Shown: positions 17,005-24,154 of the stretch, one piece after another
Layout of the letters: the number at the start of each line of letters is the position of its first letter
Position numbering within the stretch: position 1 is the stretch's first letter
DNA from: an uncultured Bacteroides sp.
GTDB lineage: Bacteria; Bacteroidota; Bacteroidia; Bacteroidales; Bacteroidaceae
Direction: 5' to 3'
DNA: 64,000 bases
Assembly: GCA_947173895.1 (NCBI GenBank)
Contig: CAMWGU010000006.1
Span: 1 to 64,000 of the forward strand
Translations under genes and position numbers: made by a program
Notes under the pieces: model-generated
The model's input: the letters and a program-made list of their open reading frames with translations, nothing else
What the model was told of the DNA's origin: nothing
Databases searched by the model: none

Positions 17005-17772
17005 ATGATTTTTTATTTTTCGGGTACAGGCAATTCGGCCTGGGTGGCACGCCGGCTGGCAGAGGGGCAACATGAGCCATTGTTGTCCATTGCCGCCGAA
17101 ATGGATAAAAGCGGGGAATACAAACTGAAGGAAGGAGAAAAAGTGGGGTTTGTCTTTCCGGTTTATGCCTGGGGGCCGCCGCCCATTGTCGTGCGTTTTA
17201 TACGCCGGATGAAGACGGACAAAAGGCCGGATTACCTTTTCTTTGTTTGCACCTGTGGCGACGATACGGGCCGCACTGCGCAGGTGTTTTCTTCGGCGGT
17301 GGCGCAAAAGGGATGGCAGTGTGCGGCCGGCTATTCGGTCACCATGCCAAACACGTATGTGTCCTTGCCCGGTTTCGATGTCGATTCCTGCGATGTGGAG
17401 TCGCTGAAGGTGCAGAATGCCGTGGCCCGGGTGCGTTACATCAACGAAGAGATAGCATCGGGGGTGCGGATGAAACATTTCAGTTGCCACGAGGGGGCGT
17501 TTCCTTTTGTCAAGTCGTATGTGTTGCGTCCGCTTTTCCATGCTTTGCTGATGTCTCCCAAGCCTTTTTGCGCCACCGGGGCTTGTGTGGCTTGCAAGAA
17601 ATGCGAGGAAGCCTGTCCGGTGGGCAATATAAAAGTGGAGGGCCGCCCCGTCTGGGGCGATCGCTGCACCCAGTGTCTGGCCTGTTACCATGTTTGTCCG
17701 GTGCATGCCGTGAGGTATGGAAAGATGACCGCGTCAAAAGGGCAGTACAAAGGCCGCCTGCTGAAGGACTAG
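17005..17772 (+). CDS. EFR1 family ferredoxin (flavodoxin-like plus 2x 4Fe-4S)
   Basis: This 255-residue protein begins MIFYFSGTGNSAWVARRLAE, the FMN-phosphate-binding loop of a flavodoxin-like domain. Near the C-terminus are two 4Fe-4S motifs, CVACKKCEEACPVGNI and CTQCLACYHVCPVHAV, each C-x2-C-x2-C-x3-C-P. This is the EFR1 (EFR1-family ferrodoxin) layout of anaerobic electron carriers. I used the ATG at 17005; a longer frame from 16945 would start inside the RNA terminator. The last codons lie in a 21-22-bp tandem repeat that continues past the stop. Confidence 0.88.
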   Translation: MIFYFSGTGNSAWVARRLAEGQHEPLLSIAAEMDKSGEYKLKEGEKVGFVFPVYAWGPPPIVVRFIRRMKTDKRPDYLFFVCTCGDDTGRTAQVFSSAVAQKGWQCAAGYSVTMPNTYVSLPGFDVDSCDVESLKVQNAVARVRYINEEIASGVRMKHFSCHEGAFPFVKSYVLRPLFHALLMSPKPFCATGACVACKKCEEACPVGNIKVEGRPVWGDRCTQCLACYHVCPVHAVRYGKMTASKGQYKGRLLKD

Positions 17773-17821
17773 CGGCCGCCTGCTGAAAAAGACCGGCTGC
17801 CTGCTGAAAGGGACCGGCCGG
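17752..17821 (+). repeat. Three 21-22-bp tandem repeats across the EFR1 stop codon
   Basis: Three near-identical units start at 17752, 17774 and 17795, each beginning GGC(C/T)GCCTGCTGAA and ending in a short GAC-containing tail, with a partial fourth GGCCGG at 17816. The TAG stop at 17770-17772 falls in unit 1. The repeat fills the 50-base gap to the convergent mltG gene. It suggests recent slippage at a gene end. Confidence 0.8.
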
Positions 17822-17822
17822 T

Positions 17823-18857
17823 TTATTTTATCTTCCGTCGGTCCAGGGCCTGCTGATAGCGGCGCGCGTTTGCCATGTGTTCCGACAGGGTGGCGGCAAA
17901 GTTGTGGGTGCCCGAGAAATCCTCCTTTGCACACATATAGATGTAGTTGTGCCTTGCGTGGTTCAGCACGCTTTCCAGCCCTTGGATGGAGGCTATGCGG
18001 ATGGGTCCCGGAGGAAGTCCCCGATGCTTGTAGGTGTTATAGGGCGAATCCACTTCGAGGTGTTTCAGCAGGATGCGTTTCAGTCCGAAGTCCTGTAGTC
18101 CGAATTTCACGGTCGGGTCGGCTTGCAGCAGCATGCCTTTGTTCAGCCGGTTGATATAGAGGCCCGCCACCATCGGTTTCTCGGCCCCGTTGGCCGTTTC
18201 CTCGTCCACTATAGCGGCCAGTGTGGCCACTTCCTCGGGGGTGAGCCCGATGCTTTTCGCCTTTTCCATCCTTGTGTGGTTCCAAAATGCCGCATGCTCT
18301 TTCTTCATCCGTTTCATCAGTTCGTCGGCGCTCATGTTCCAATACACTTCGTAGGTGTTGGGGATGAAAAGCGCAGGCAGTGTCTCTTTCGAGTATCCCA
18401 TCTGCGCGCAATAGGCGCTGTCTTCTGTCAGGCGGGCAATCTCCGTCGAGTCTATCATGAGCTGCCGTGCCACGGCGCGTACCAGCCTGTCCATCGTGCG
18501 CACGCCGGGCACGGTCAGGTTGACAGGCGTCTGGTATCCTCGCGAAACTCTTCTGAACAGGTGTCGCATGTTGTCGGACGGATGGATGGCATAGCGTCCG
18601 GTGCGTATGTTGTCGTCGTATTTTTCGCGTTTGGCCAGGTATTGAAAGCCGAACATGCTTTTGGGGTGTCCGTTGTCGGCTATTTTGCGGCACACGGAGT
18701 CGGCGTTGTCGTCTCTGTCTATATAGATATAGGTGGTTTTCGGGAGTTGGAACAGGGGCGAAAAAAAGTAATAATATATGCTTCCGGCTGCTCCTGCTCC
18801 GGCCAGTGCCATGACCAGGATGCCTGTCCACAGCAGGGTATGTTTCTTCTTGTTCAT
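17823..18857 (-). CDS. mltG: Endolytic transglycosylase MltG
   Basis: This 344-residue protein has one N-terminal membrane helix (LLWTGILVMALAGAGAAGSIYYYF), then a LysM-like segment and the YceG/MltG catalytic domain with AAIVDEETANGAEKPMVAGL, where the Glu of D-E-E-T is the presumed catalytic acid, and LQADPTVKFGL. MltG cleaves nascent glycan strands at the inner membrane and sets glycan length. It is read leftward, downstream of the endonuclease gene. The length is normal. Confidence 0.94.
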   Translation of the reverse strand: MNKKKHTLLWTGILVMALAGAGAAGSIYYYFFSPLFQLPKTTYIYIDRDDNADSVCRKIADNGHPKSMFGFQYLAKREKYDDNIRTGRYAIHPSDNMRHLFRRVSRGYQTPVNLTVPGVRTMDRLVRAVARQLMIDSTEIARLTEDSAYCAQMGYSKETLPALFIPNTYEVYWNMSADELMKRMKKEHAAFWNHTRMEKAKSIGLTPEEVATLAAIVDEETANGAEKPMVAGLYINRLNKGMLLQADPTVKFGLQDFGLKRILLKHLEVDSPYNTYKHRGLPPGPIRIASIQGLESVLNHARHNYIYMCAKEDFSGTHNFAATLSEHMANARRYQQALDRRKIK

Positions 18858-18929
18858 TGTGGTTGTCGGTATTTTCTCGAGGTGTAAATATAATCGGGTG
18901 TAAATAGATGAAAGCGTCCGTGTGCGGCG

Positions 18930-19793
18930 TTATTGCGGCAGTTCGCGCGTAAGTTCCGCTTCGATACGGTTTTCTATCTCGTCGGGCAGGGCGGGGAAGA
19001 AGTCGATGCCGGTTCTCTTTTCCACGCTGTCCACCGTCACCATGTAGCTTTTCAGCGGCCTTGTTCCGGCGGCGTTCGGAAAGATGAATCCCAGTGCCTG
19101 CGGGTTCTCCTTTTGGTTTATCAGTATCACCTTGTAGAAGGCGTGTGGCACCGCCACCTTGTTGTTTCCTATCCGTTTGGGCTGTTTGTTGTCGTAGATG
19201 GGTCCGCACACTATGTATACGGCTCCGTATTTCCGTGCCCATTGGCGCGACTGCTCTTCCAGGTCGTTCCAGTCTCCCCGGTTCAGGTTCGGGTTTTGCG
19301 GGCAGATGTTGCTCAGATAGAACGACTCCTCCATGGCCTGCCGGCTCCATTTCATGTCGGCTGCGGGTGCCATGTGTCCCCGGTCGTATCCGGAGCGGGT
19401 ATAGTCTTGGGTGTATGCCTTGGCTCCCTTCACGTCCGGATCGGGCACAAACTTGTCGGTCCGTTCCTCTGTTCCCTTTGTCTCCTTGCGCGTCAGTTCC
19501 CACGCCACCCATTGCGGGGTTTTGTAGTCGGCGTTGTAGGATAGGGTGTAGCCTTTGCGTTTCAGTATCTGCCCACCTGTGCTCGATTGCATGATGGGGA
19601 TTTCCAGCGCGCCGCCTGTTTTCGCGGTTTTTCCTTCGGTGTCCTTCGCGGTAGCTTTTCCTTCGGTGGTGGTTTTCCTTCCGCCTGGTTCATTGTCAGT
19701 CAGGTGAGTTTTGTAGACCAGCAGCCCCAATAATGCCAGGATAATGAGGGTAGGCAGGGAGTTCTTTTGTTTTTTCTTTTTCTTTGTGCCCAT
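18930..19793 (-). CDS. Membrane-anchored DNA/RNA non-specific endonuclease (NUC1 family)
   Basis: This 287-residue protein starts MGTKKKKKQKNSLPTLIILA with a basic N-terminus and one hydrophobic helix (residues about 13-28), so it is probably anchored in the inner membrane. After a Lys/Thr-rich linker comes the NUC domain with the catalytic DRGHMAPAADMKW motif and NICPQNPNLNRGDWNDLE, the metal-binding Asn region. Such nucleases degrade DNA and RNA outside the cytoplasm. The ATG at 19793 was preferred over an in-frame TTG at 19817 that overlaps the -7 element. It shares a divergent promoter region with the fucosidase gene. Confidence 0.9.
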   Translation of the reverse strand: MGTKKKKKQKNSLPTLIILALLGLLVYKTHLTDNEPGGRKTTTEGKATAKDTEGKTAKTGGALEIPIMQSSTGGQILKRKGYTLSYNADYKTPQWVAWELTRKETKGTEERTDKFVPDPDVKGAKAYTQDYTRSGYDRGHMAPAADMKWSRQAMEESFYLSNICPQNPNLNRGDWNDLEEQSRQWARKYGAVYIVCGPIYDNKQPKRIGNNKVAVPHAFYKVILINQKENPQALGFIFPNAAGTRPLKSYMVTVDSVEKRTGIDFFPALPDEIENRIEAELTRELPQ

Positions 19794-19814
19794 ATTTGTT
19801 CTGTTTTCGGGGTG

Positions 19815-19822
19815 CAAAGATA
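19815..19822 (-). promoter_or_regulatory. Promoter -7 element of the endonuclease gene
   Basis: The minus strand reads TATCTTTG followed by CACCCC, a TAnnTTTG match 21 bases upstream of the ATG at 19793. Confidence 0.6.
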
Positions 19823-19843
19823 GAATAAAATATAAAAAAACAT

Positions 19844-19851
19844 TATCTTTG
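19844..19851 (+). promoter_or_regulatory. Promoter -7 element of the fucosidase gene
   Basis: TATCTTTG followed by TCCG matches TAnnTTTG and faces away from the element at 19815-19822, giving a non-overlapping divergent pair 21 bases apart. Confidence 0.6.
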
Positions 19852-19917
19852 TCCGTGATATAGCTGCATTTTCTGATAAAATCGGCAGGCTATGCTTACT
19901 AATTAAACCTATTATAT

Positions 19918-21267
19918 ATGAAAAAGAACCGATTATCATTAGCTTTCCTGAGCTTGCTGCTGGCGGCTTCCCCCTTGCAGGCGCAGGATGCATCGCAGAG
20001 TGAGACAACCGAGCAGAAAACCAAGAGGATGGAATGGTTTTCGCAAGCCAAGCTGGGCATTTTCATCCATTGGGGCATCTATTCAGTCAGAGGAGTGTCC
20101 GAGAGCTGGTCGTTCTTCAACAACTATCTGCCCTACGACGAGTATATGGAGCAGAAGGAGGGCTTCACCGCCTCGAACTACGACCCCAAGGAATGGGTGA
20201 ACCTGATAAAGGAGAGTGGGGCACGATATACGGTGCTCACCACCAAGCATCATGACGGAGTGGCGCTGTGGGACACCAAGGTGGGCGACCTCAGCGTGGT
20301 GAAGAGCACCCCCGCGGGGCGCGACCTGCTGGCCCCCTTTGTGAAGGAGGTGAGAGAGCAGGGACTGAAACTGGGATTCTACTATTCCCTGCTGGACTGG
20401 TCGCATCCCGACTATCCTAACATGACCCGCACGCAGGTGCGCTATCAGAACGACCCCGAGCGCTGGGCACGCTTCTGCAAGTTCAATTTCGGACAGCTGG
20501 CCGAGCTGAACAAGACCTGGAAGCCCGATCTGTACTGGTTCGACGGCGACTGGGAGCAGAGCGCGGAGGCATGGGACTCGAAGGGAATCGTGAAGCTGCT
20601 GCGCTCGGACAACAAGAATGTCATCATCAACTCGCGCATACAGGGATATGGCGACTATGCCACGCCCGAGCAGGGGGTGCCCGTGGTGCGTCCGCGCGAC
20701 ACTTATTGGGAGCTGTGCATGACCATGAACGACTCGTGGGGATATCAGCACACCGACAGCAACTATAAGTCGCCCTTTATCCTGCTCCGCACCTTTGTGG
20801 ACTGTCTGAGCATGGGCGGAAACCTGCTGCTCGACATAGGGCCCAAGCAAGACGGAACCATCCCCGAAGAGCAGGTGGCCGTGCTGAAGGAGTTCGGACG
20901 ATGGACCAAGAAACACAAAGAAGCCATCTACGACACCCGTGCCGGCATTCCTACCGAGCATTTCCAGGGATATTCGGCGCTGAACAAGGCCGGCGACATC
21001 CTGTATCTGTATCTGCCCTACAAGCCTAACGGACCGGTGGAGGTGAAAGGGCTGGTGAACAAGGTGAACCGCGTGTGGGTAGTGGGCAACGGAGCCATGC
21101 TGAACTACAAGGTGTACAACAAGAACTATTGGAACTCTGTGCCGGGCAACCTTTATATCGACGTCCCCGCGCAGGTGCTCGACGATCAGATCACCGTGCT
21201 GGCCGTGTTGCTCGACGGGCCCGTGAAGCTCTATCGCGGCGAAGGACAAGTGCAAGACAATAATTAA
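19918..21267 (+). CDS. Alpha-L-fucosidase, glycoside hydrolase family 29
   Basis: This 449-residue enzyme has a signal peptide (MKKNRLSLAFLSLLLAASPLQAQ) and the GH29 catalytic barrel. Diagnostic motifs are FIHWGIYSVRG near residue 45, TTKHHDGVALWDTK near 105, and WFDGDWE near 207-213, whose Asp209 fits the catalytic nucleophile. GH29 enzymes release alpha-L-fucose from host or dietary glycans by a retaining mechanism, probably in the periplasm. It is followed 28 bases later by a CBM9-like gene, so the two are probably one transcript. No SusC/SusD pair is nearby. Confidence 0.95.
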   Translation: MKKNRLSLAFLSLLLAASPLQAQDASQSETTEQKTKRMEWFSQAKLGIFIHWGIYSVRGVSESWSFFNNYLPYDEYMEQKEGFTASNYDPKEWVNLIKESGARYTVLTTKHHDGVALWDTKVGDLSVVKSTPAGRDLLAPFVKEVREQGLKLGFYYSLLDWSHPDYPNMTRTQVRYQNDPERWARFCKFNFGQLAELNKTWKPDLYWFDGDWEQSAEAWDSKGIVKLLRSDNKNVIINSRIQGYGDYATPEQGVPVVRPRDTYWELCMTMNDSWGYQHTDSNYKSPFILLRTFVDCLSMGGNLLLDIGPKQDGTIPEEQVAVLKEFGRWTKKHKEAIYDTRAGIPTEHFQGYSALNKAGDILYLYLPYKPNGPVEVKGLVNKVNRVWVVGNGAMLNYKVYNKNYWNSVPGNLYIDVPAQVLDDQITVLAVLLDGPVKLYRGEGQVQDNN

Positions 21268-21295
21268 TCTTAAAACATAAAAAGAAAAGACACAG

Positions 21296-22357
21296 ATGAA
21301 AAAAACGGTTTATACACTGCTGCTGCTCGCGGCCGCGTTTCAGGTACAGGCGCAAGGCCTGTTCGAGCAATACGAGCGTTTCCTGACCGAGCCGCGCACC
21401 TACGTGTGCTATCGCCCCGAGGGCAAGTTGAAAATAGACGGCAAGCTGGACGAAAGTTCATGGCAGAAGGCTGCTCCCACCGACCCCTTTGTCGACATCA
21501 GCGGCGAAGGATTCCCCACGCCCAAGTATCAGACTACAGCCCGCATGCTGTGGGACGACGACTACCTCTATGTGGGCGCGGTGCTCGAAGAAGAGGACAT
21601 CAAGGCGCGACTCACCCAGCGCGACACCATCATCTATTATGACAACGACTTCGAGGTGTTTATCGACCCCGACGGCGACGGACACCAGTATTTCGAGATA
21701 GAGACCAATGCGCGCGGCGTCATTTTCGACCTGATGCTGGACCGTCCTTACCGCTCGGGAGGAAGCTTCATGGTGCAGTGGGACTGCCCCGGGCTGAAGA
21801 CGGCCATCCATCATGCTGGCACCCTGAACAAGTCGAAGGACACGGACAAATACTGGAGTGTGGAAATGGCCATCCCCCGCGGGGCGCTGACCATGAACTT
21901 CGACAATCCGCTGAAGGCCGGAAACACCTGGCGCATCAACTTCTCGCGCGTGCAGTGGCTCAAGGAGAAGGGACCCGAGGAAAACTGGGTGTGGAGCCCC
22001 ACTGGAAAGATAGACATGCACATGCCCGACCGCTGGGGATATCTGCATTTGGTGGACAAGACCGTGGGTACTTCGCAAGACGACGAGATGGTGTATCCCC
22101 ACAACCGCGCGGCATACAAGCTGCTGTGGGCCATGTTCTACGCCCAGCAAGACCAGTATGCCCGTCAGCATAGCTACCTGCGCGACACGAAGCAGTTTGC
22201 CGGACTGACCGACACCGAGCTGAACTCGCTCCCCGCCGGTGCGCGGGTGGACATGGAGGCCACCCAGAACACCTATCTGATGTGGATAGAGCTGCCTGCC
22301 GAAGGCGTACGCTATGTGATAAACCACGAAGGGCGATTCCGCACCGAGAAGATTTAA
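21296..22357 (+). CDS. Secreted carbohydrate-binding family 9-like protein
   Basis: This 353-residue protein has a signal peptide (MKKTVYTLLLLAAAFQVQAQ) and a CBM9-like domain covering most of the rest: CYRPEGKLKIDGKLDESSWQ, YVGAVLEEEDIKA, DNDFEVFIDPDGDGHQYFEI and WSVEMAIPRGAL are typical. These domains bind sugars and occur attached to or beside glycan-degrading enzymes, here GH29. The stop codon overlaps the convergent stop of the amidase gene within TTAA at 22354-22357, which marks a sharp junction with the accessory module. Confidence 0.88.
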   Translation: MKKTVYTLLLLAAAFQVQAQGLFEQYERFLTEPRTYVCYRPEGKLKIDGKLDESSWQKAAPTDPFVDISGEGFPTPKYQTTARMLWDDDYLYVGAVLEEEDIKARLTQRDTIIYYDNDFEVFIDPDGDGHQYFEIETNARGVIFDLMLDRPYRSGGSFMVQWDCPGLKTAIHHAGTLNKSKDTDKYWSVEMAIPRGALTMNFDNPLKAGNTWRINFSRVQWLKEKGPEENWVWSPTGKIDMHMPDRWGYLHLVDKTVGTSQDDEMVYPHNRAAYKLLWAMFYAQQDQYARQHSYLRDTKQFAGLTDTELNSLPAGARVDMEATQNTYLMWIELPAEGVRYVINHEGRFRTEKI

Positions 22358-22767
22358 ATCTCACCGAACTCGCGCACCGCGTCGAAACACGGGCAGGCCT
22401 TCTGCGGATTCAGGTCGCGGTGGCCCACTATCAGCGCCCGCGGCGCCACGCTCCGCAGCTCGCCCAGCAATGCCTTCATTGCCGCCTTCTGCGGAGCCGT
22501 GCGCGTGTCGCAGGGCCGTCCGTCGGCCGACAGGCCCCCTTCGTAGCAGATGCCTACGGAGTGGGCGTTGTGGTTCTTGCAGTGGGCCCCCGTCTGCTCC
22601 AGCGGGCGTCCGCGCCACACCCTGCCGTTGCGCGTGATGTAAAAATGATAGCCTATGTCCTTGAAACGCCGGTGGCGGATGTGGTCTTGGCGGCAGGCCT
22701 CGAAATCCAGGTTCCGCCCCTCGGGGGTGGCGGAACAATGGATAATGATCAGTGTGATTCGTCGCAT
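22354..22767 (-). CDS. N-acetylmuramoyl-L-alanine amidase (Amidase_2/T7 lysozyme-like)
   Basis: This 137-residue protein starts MRRITLIIIHCSATPEGRNL. Zinc-ligand and core motifs include IIHCSAT, GYHFYITRNG, GAHCKNHNAHSVGICYEGG and VGHRDLNPQKACPCF, where the H-R-D-x-x-P-x-K-x-C-P block is characteristic. There is no signal peptide, as is usual for this short family, which occurs in a conserved Bacteroides module next to smalltalk and HU-like genes. It would cleave the bond between MurNAc and L-Ala. Export route is unknown. Confidence 0.92.
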   Translation of the reverse strand: MRRITLIIIHCSATPEGRNLDFEACRQDHIRHRRFKDIGYHFYITRNGRVWRGRPLEQTGAHCKNHNAHSVGICYEGGLSADGRPCDTRTAPQKAAMKALLGELRSVAPRALIVGHRDLNPQKACPCFDAVREFGEI

Positions 22768-22785
22768 GACACAGAAGGGTGGGGG

Positions 22786-22890
22786 CTAGATGCAACTTTG
22801 TATGCCGATGGCGCCGCCTATGGCGGTGGCCACCGCGATGATTACTTTCAGGATGATGCTCCAGTAGGACTGTCTGTTCTTGTTGCTCAT
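22786..22890 (-). CDS. Smalltalk protein
   Basis: This 34-codon gene encodes MSNKNRQSYWSIILKVIIAV followed by ATAIGGAIGIQSCI and a TAG stop. A short basic start, a single hydrophobic helix and a terminal Ser-Cys are the mark of the tiny smalltalk family found between HU-like and amidase genes in Bacteroides. An upstream in-frame ATG at 22902 would add MRHT. It is too short for most gene callers. The Cys near the C-terminus may matter, but the function is unknown. Confidence 0.85.
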   Translation of the reverse strand: MSNKNRQSYWSIILKVIIAVATAIGGAIGIQSCI

Positions 22891-22924
22891 GGTGTGTCTC
22901 ATGTTTTTTCCTTTTTTTTAATGA

Positions 22925-23407
22925 TTACGCATTGGGATTCTCTTCGGTAGCGGGAGTGCCCAGCAGGTCGGGCACCGTCTTGCCTTCCTTTTCGGCGCGC
23001 AGTGCGGCGCTCTGTGCCTTGCGGCTGGCTACGGGCTGAAACTCCAGTCCGGCGAAGATCGACTTCAGGTCCTCGCCCGGGATGTACTGTATGTTCACTT
23101 TCTTGATGTTGGTCGAGGTGAATTCGGCCAGCGTGTTGGTGCCCTCGCTGACAATCTGGAGGCGGAACTTGCCCAGTTCGCCGAAGTCCACCTGCTTGCC
23201 TTCCTGAAGGGCTTCCAGCAGGTTTTCGACGGTGGCGGTGAGCACGGCCACCACGTCGGCGCGGCTCACGGTGGTTTGCGAGGCCACGCGCCGGCTGAGT
23301 TGTTTCAACGAGAGTTCGCCGTTGATCTGTGCCGTGGCATAGGCTTTGGGGGCTGCTTCCTTGTCTTGCGGGTTGGGTCGCAATGCGACACTGTAGTTTA
23401 ATGCCAT
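22925..23407 (-). CDS. HU-like DNA-binding protein (long Bacteroidales variant)
   Basis: This 160-residue protein has an HU/IHF-type fold (LSLKQLSRRVASQTTVSRAD, LEALQEGKQVDFGELGKFRL) preceded by a short N-terminal strand and extended by about 40 Ala/Glu-rich residues at the C-terminus. Such HU-related proteins accompany smalltalk and amidase genes in Bacteroides. It begins a leftward unit HU-smalltalk-amidase with a -7 element at 23454-23461. Confidence 0.9.
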   Translation of the reverse strand: MALNYSVALRPNPQDKEAAPKAYATAQINGELSLKQLSRRVASQTTVSRADVVAVLTATVENLLEALQEGKQVDFGELGKFRLQIVSEGTNTLAEFTSTNIKKVNIQYIPGEDLKSIFAGLEFQPVASRKAQSAALRAEKEGKTVPDLLGTPATEENPNA

Positions 23408-23453
23408 AGTGATAATTGTTTTTTAAAAGGGTTAATACTGATTTCGAACACTG

Positions 23454-23461
23454 CAAAGATA
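23454..23461 (-). promoter_or_regulatory. Promoter -7 element of the HU-smalltalk-amidase unit
   Basis: The minus strand reads TATCTTTG followed by CAGTG, 47 bases upstream of the HU-like ATG. Confidence 0.6.
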
Positions 23462-23588
23462 GCTCTCGGCGGGTGGCGGAATGTGGATGCCGATAAAGGG
23501 GGATGAACGGCGAGTACACATTGTGACAGAACGTGACGGGGGGTGAATTAAAGGGCGTGGAATGCTTGTTTGTGTGGTAGTTTTTCGT

Positions 23589-23596
23589 TATATTTG
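23589..23596 (+). promoter_or_regulatory. Promoter -7 element of the DUF4248 gene
   Basis: TATATTTG followed by CATGG matches TAnnTTTG, 33 bases before the DUF4248 start. Confidence 0.6.
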
Positions 23597-23629
23597 CATG
23601 GATAAGTAACACGATAAAATGCAGAAGAT

Positions 23630-23869
23630 ATGGAGCAGAAAAGAATGGTTTTGGAAGAATGGCCTGTGAAGCCTTATTACAAACGCGATCTGGCTGTGGC
23701 CTACGCCCCCGACATTACTCCCGTGGCGGCGTTGAACCGGCTGGCTGTCTGGATTCGTCACAACCGCACGTTGTGGCAGGCGTTGCTCGACACGGGGTAT
23801 ACCAACCGCCAGCGGATGTTTACTTCGGCGCAGACCGAGTTGATTTTCCTTCATCTGGGCCGTCCGTAG
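23630..23869 (+). CDS. DUF4248 domain-containing protein
   Basis: This 79-residue protein starts MEQKRMVLEEWPVKPYYKRD and has YAPDITPVAALNRLAVWI and a terminal QTELIFLHLGRP. The K-x-Y-x-K-x-x-L-A-x-x-Y-x-P pattern is that of DUF4248, a small family that neighbours HU-like and primase-like genes in Bacteroides. The fold resembles a helix-turn-helix-like small DNA-binding protein by pattern, but this is inference. Repeat array B follows its stop. Confidence 0.85.
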   Translation: MEQKRMVLEEWPVKPYYKRDLAVAYAPDITPVAALNRLAVWIRHNRTLWQALLDTGYTNRQRMFTSAQTELIFLHLGRP

Positions 23870-23944
23870 GAGCGGCGCGGCGGTGGGTGCGGCGGCCTTG
23901 CGTGTCCGCATGTATCGGGCCTGTGCGCCGCATGTTTCGGATTT

Positions 23945-24026
23945 ACGCGTACGTATGTGCGGCCTCGCGCGTACGTATGTATAGGCTTGCGCGTACGTAT
24001 GTGTGGCCTTGCGCATACGTATGTGT
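23945..24026. repeat. Palindromic 22-bp repeat array B (4 units plus degenerate flank)
   Basis: Cores start at 23945, 23967, 23989 and 24011: ACGCGTACGTATGTGC, GCGCGTACGTATGTAT, GCGCGTACGTATGTGT and GCGCATACGTATGTGT. Spacers are GGCCTC, AGGCTT and GGCCTT, with AGGCCT after the last core. A decayed copy of the pattern can be seen upstream (23900-23940). The array lies between convergent genes (DUF4248 and DUF3987). Its unit orientation matches array A. Confidence 0.95.
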
Positions 24027-24101
24027 AGGCCTGCACGCTTTCCCTCTCTCCCTTTGCTTTCCTGTGTGTAGGGGGGAGGGAGAGAGGGTCAGAGGGTCAA
24101 G

Positions 24102-24122
24102 AGGGGGTCGGCCCCTTTTTTC
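24102..24122 (+). terminator. Possible terminator after the DUF4248 gene and array B
   Basis: A short G-rich/C-rich stem (AGGGG...CCCCT) is followed by six T residues. The stem is short, so confidence is limited. Confidence 0.4.
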
Positions 24123-24154
24123 TCACGCGCGTGTGCGTGTAGGTTCGTGTCGGG

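Noticed and set aside
23588..24036. Minus-strand open frames through array B reading as Thr-Tyr-Val/Arg-rich peptides
   Set aside because: The peptides are a by-product of the TACGTACGT repeats, which are open in several frames; they have no start signals or conservation evidence.
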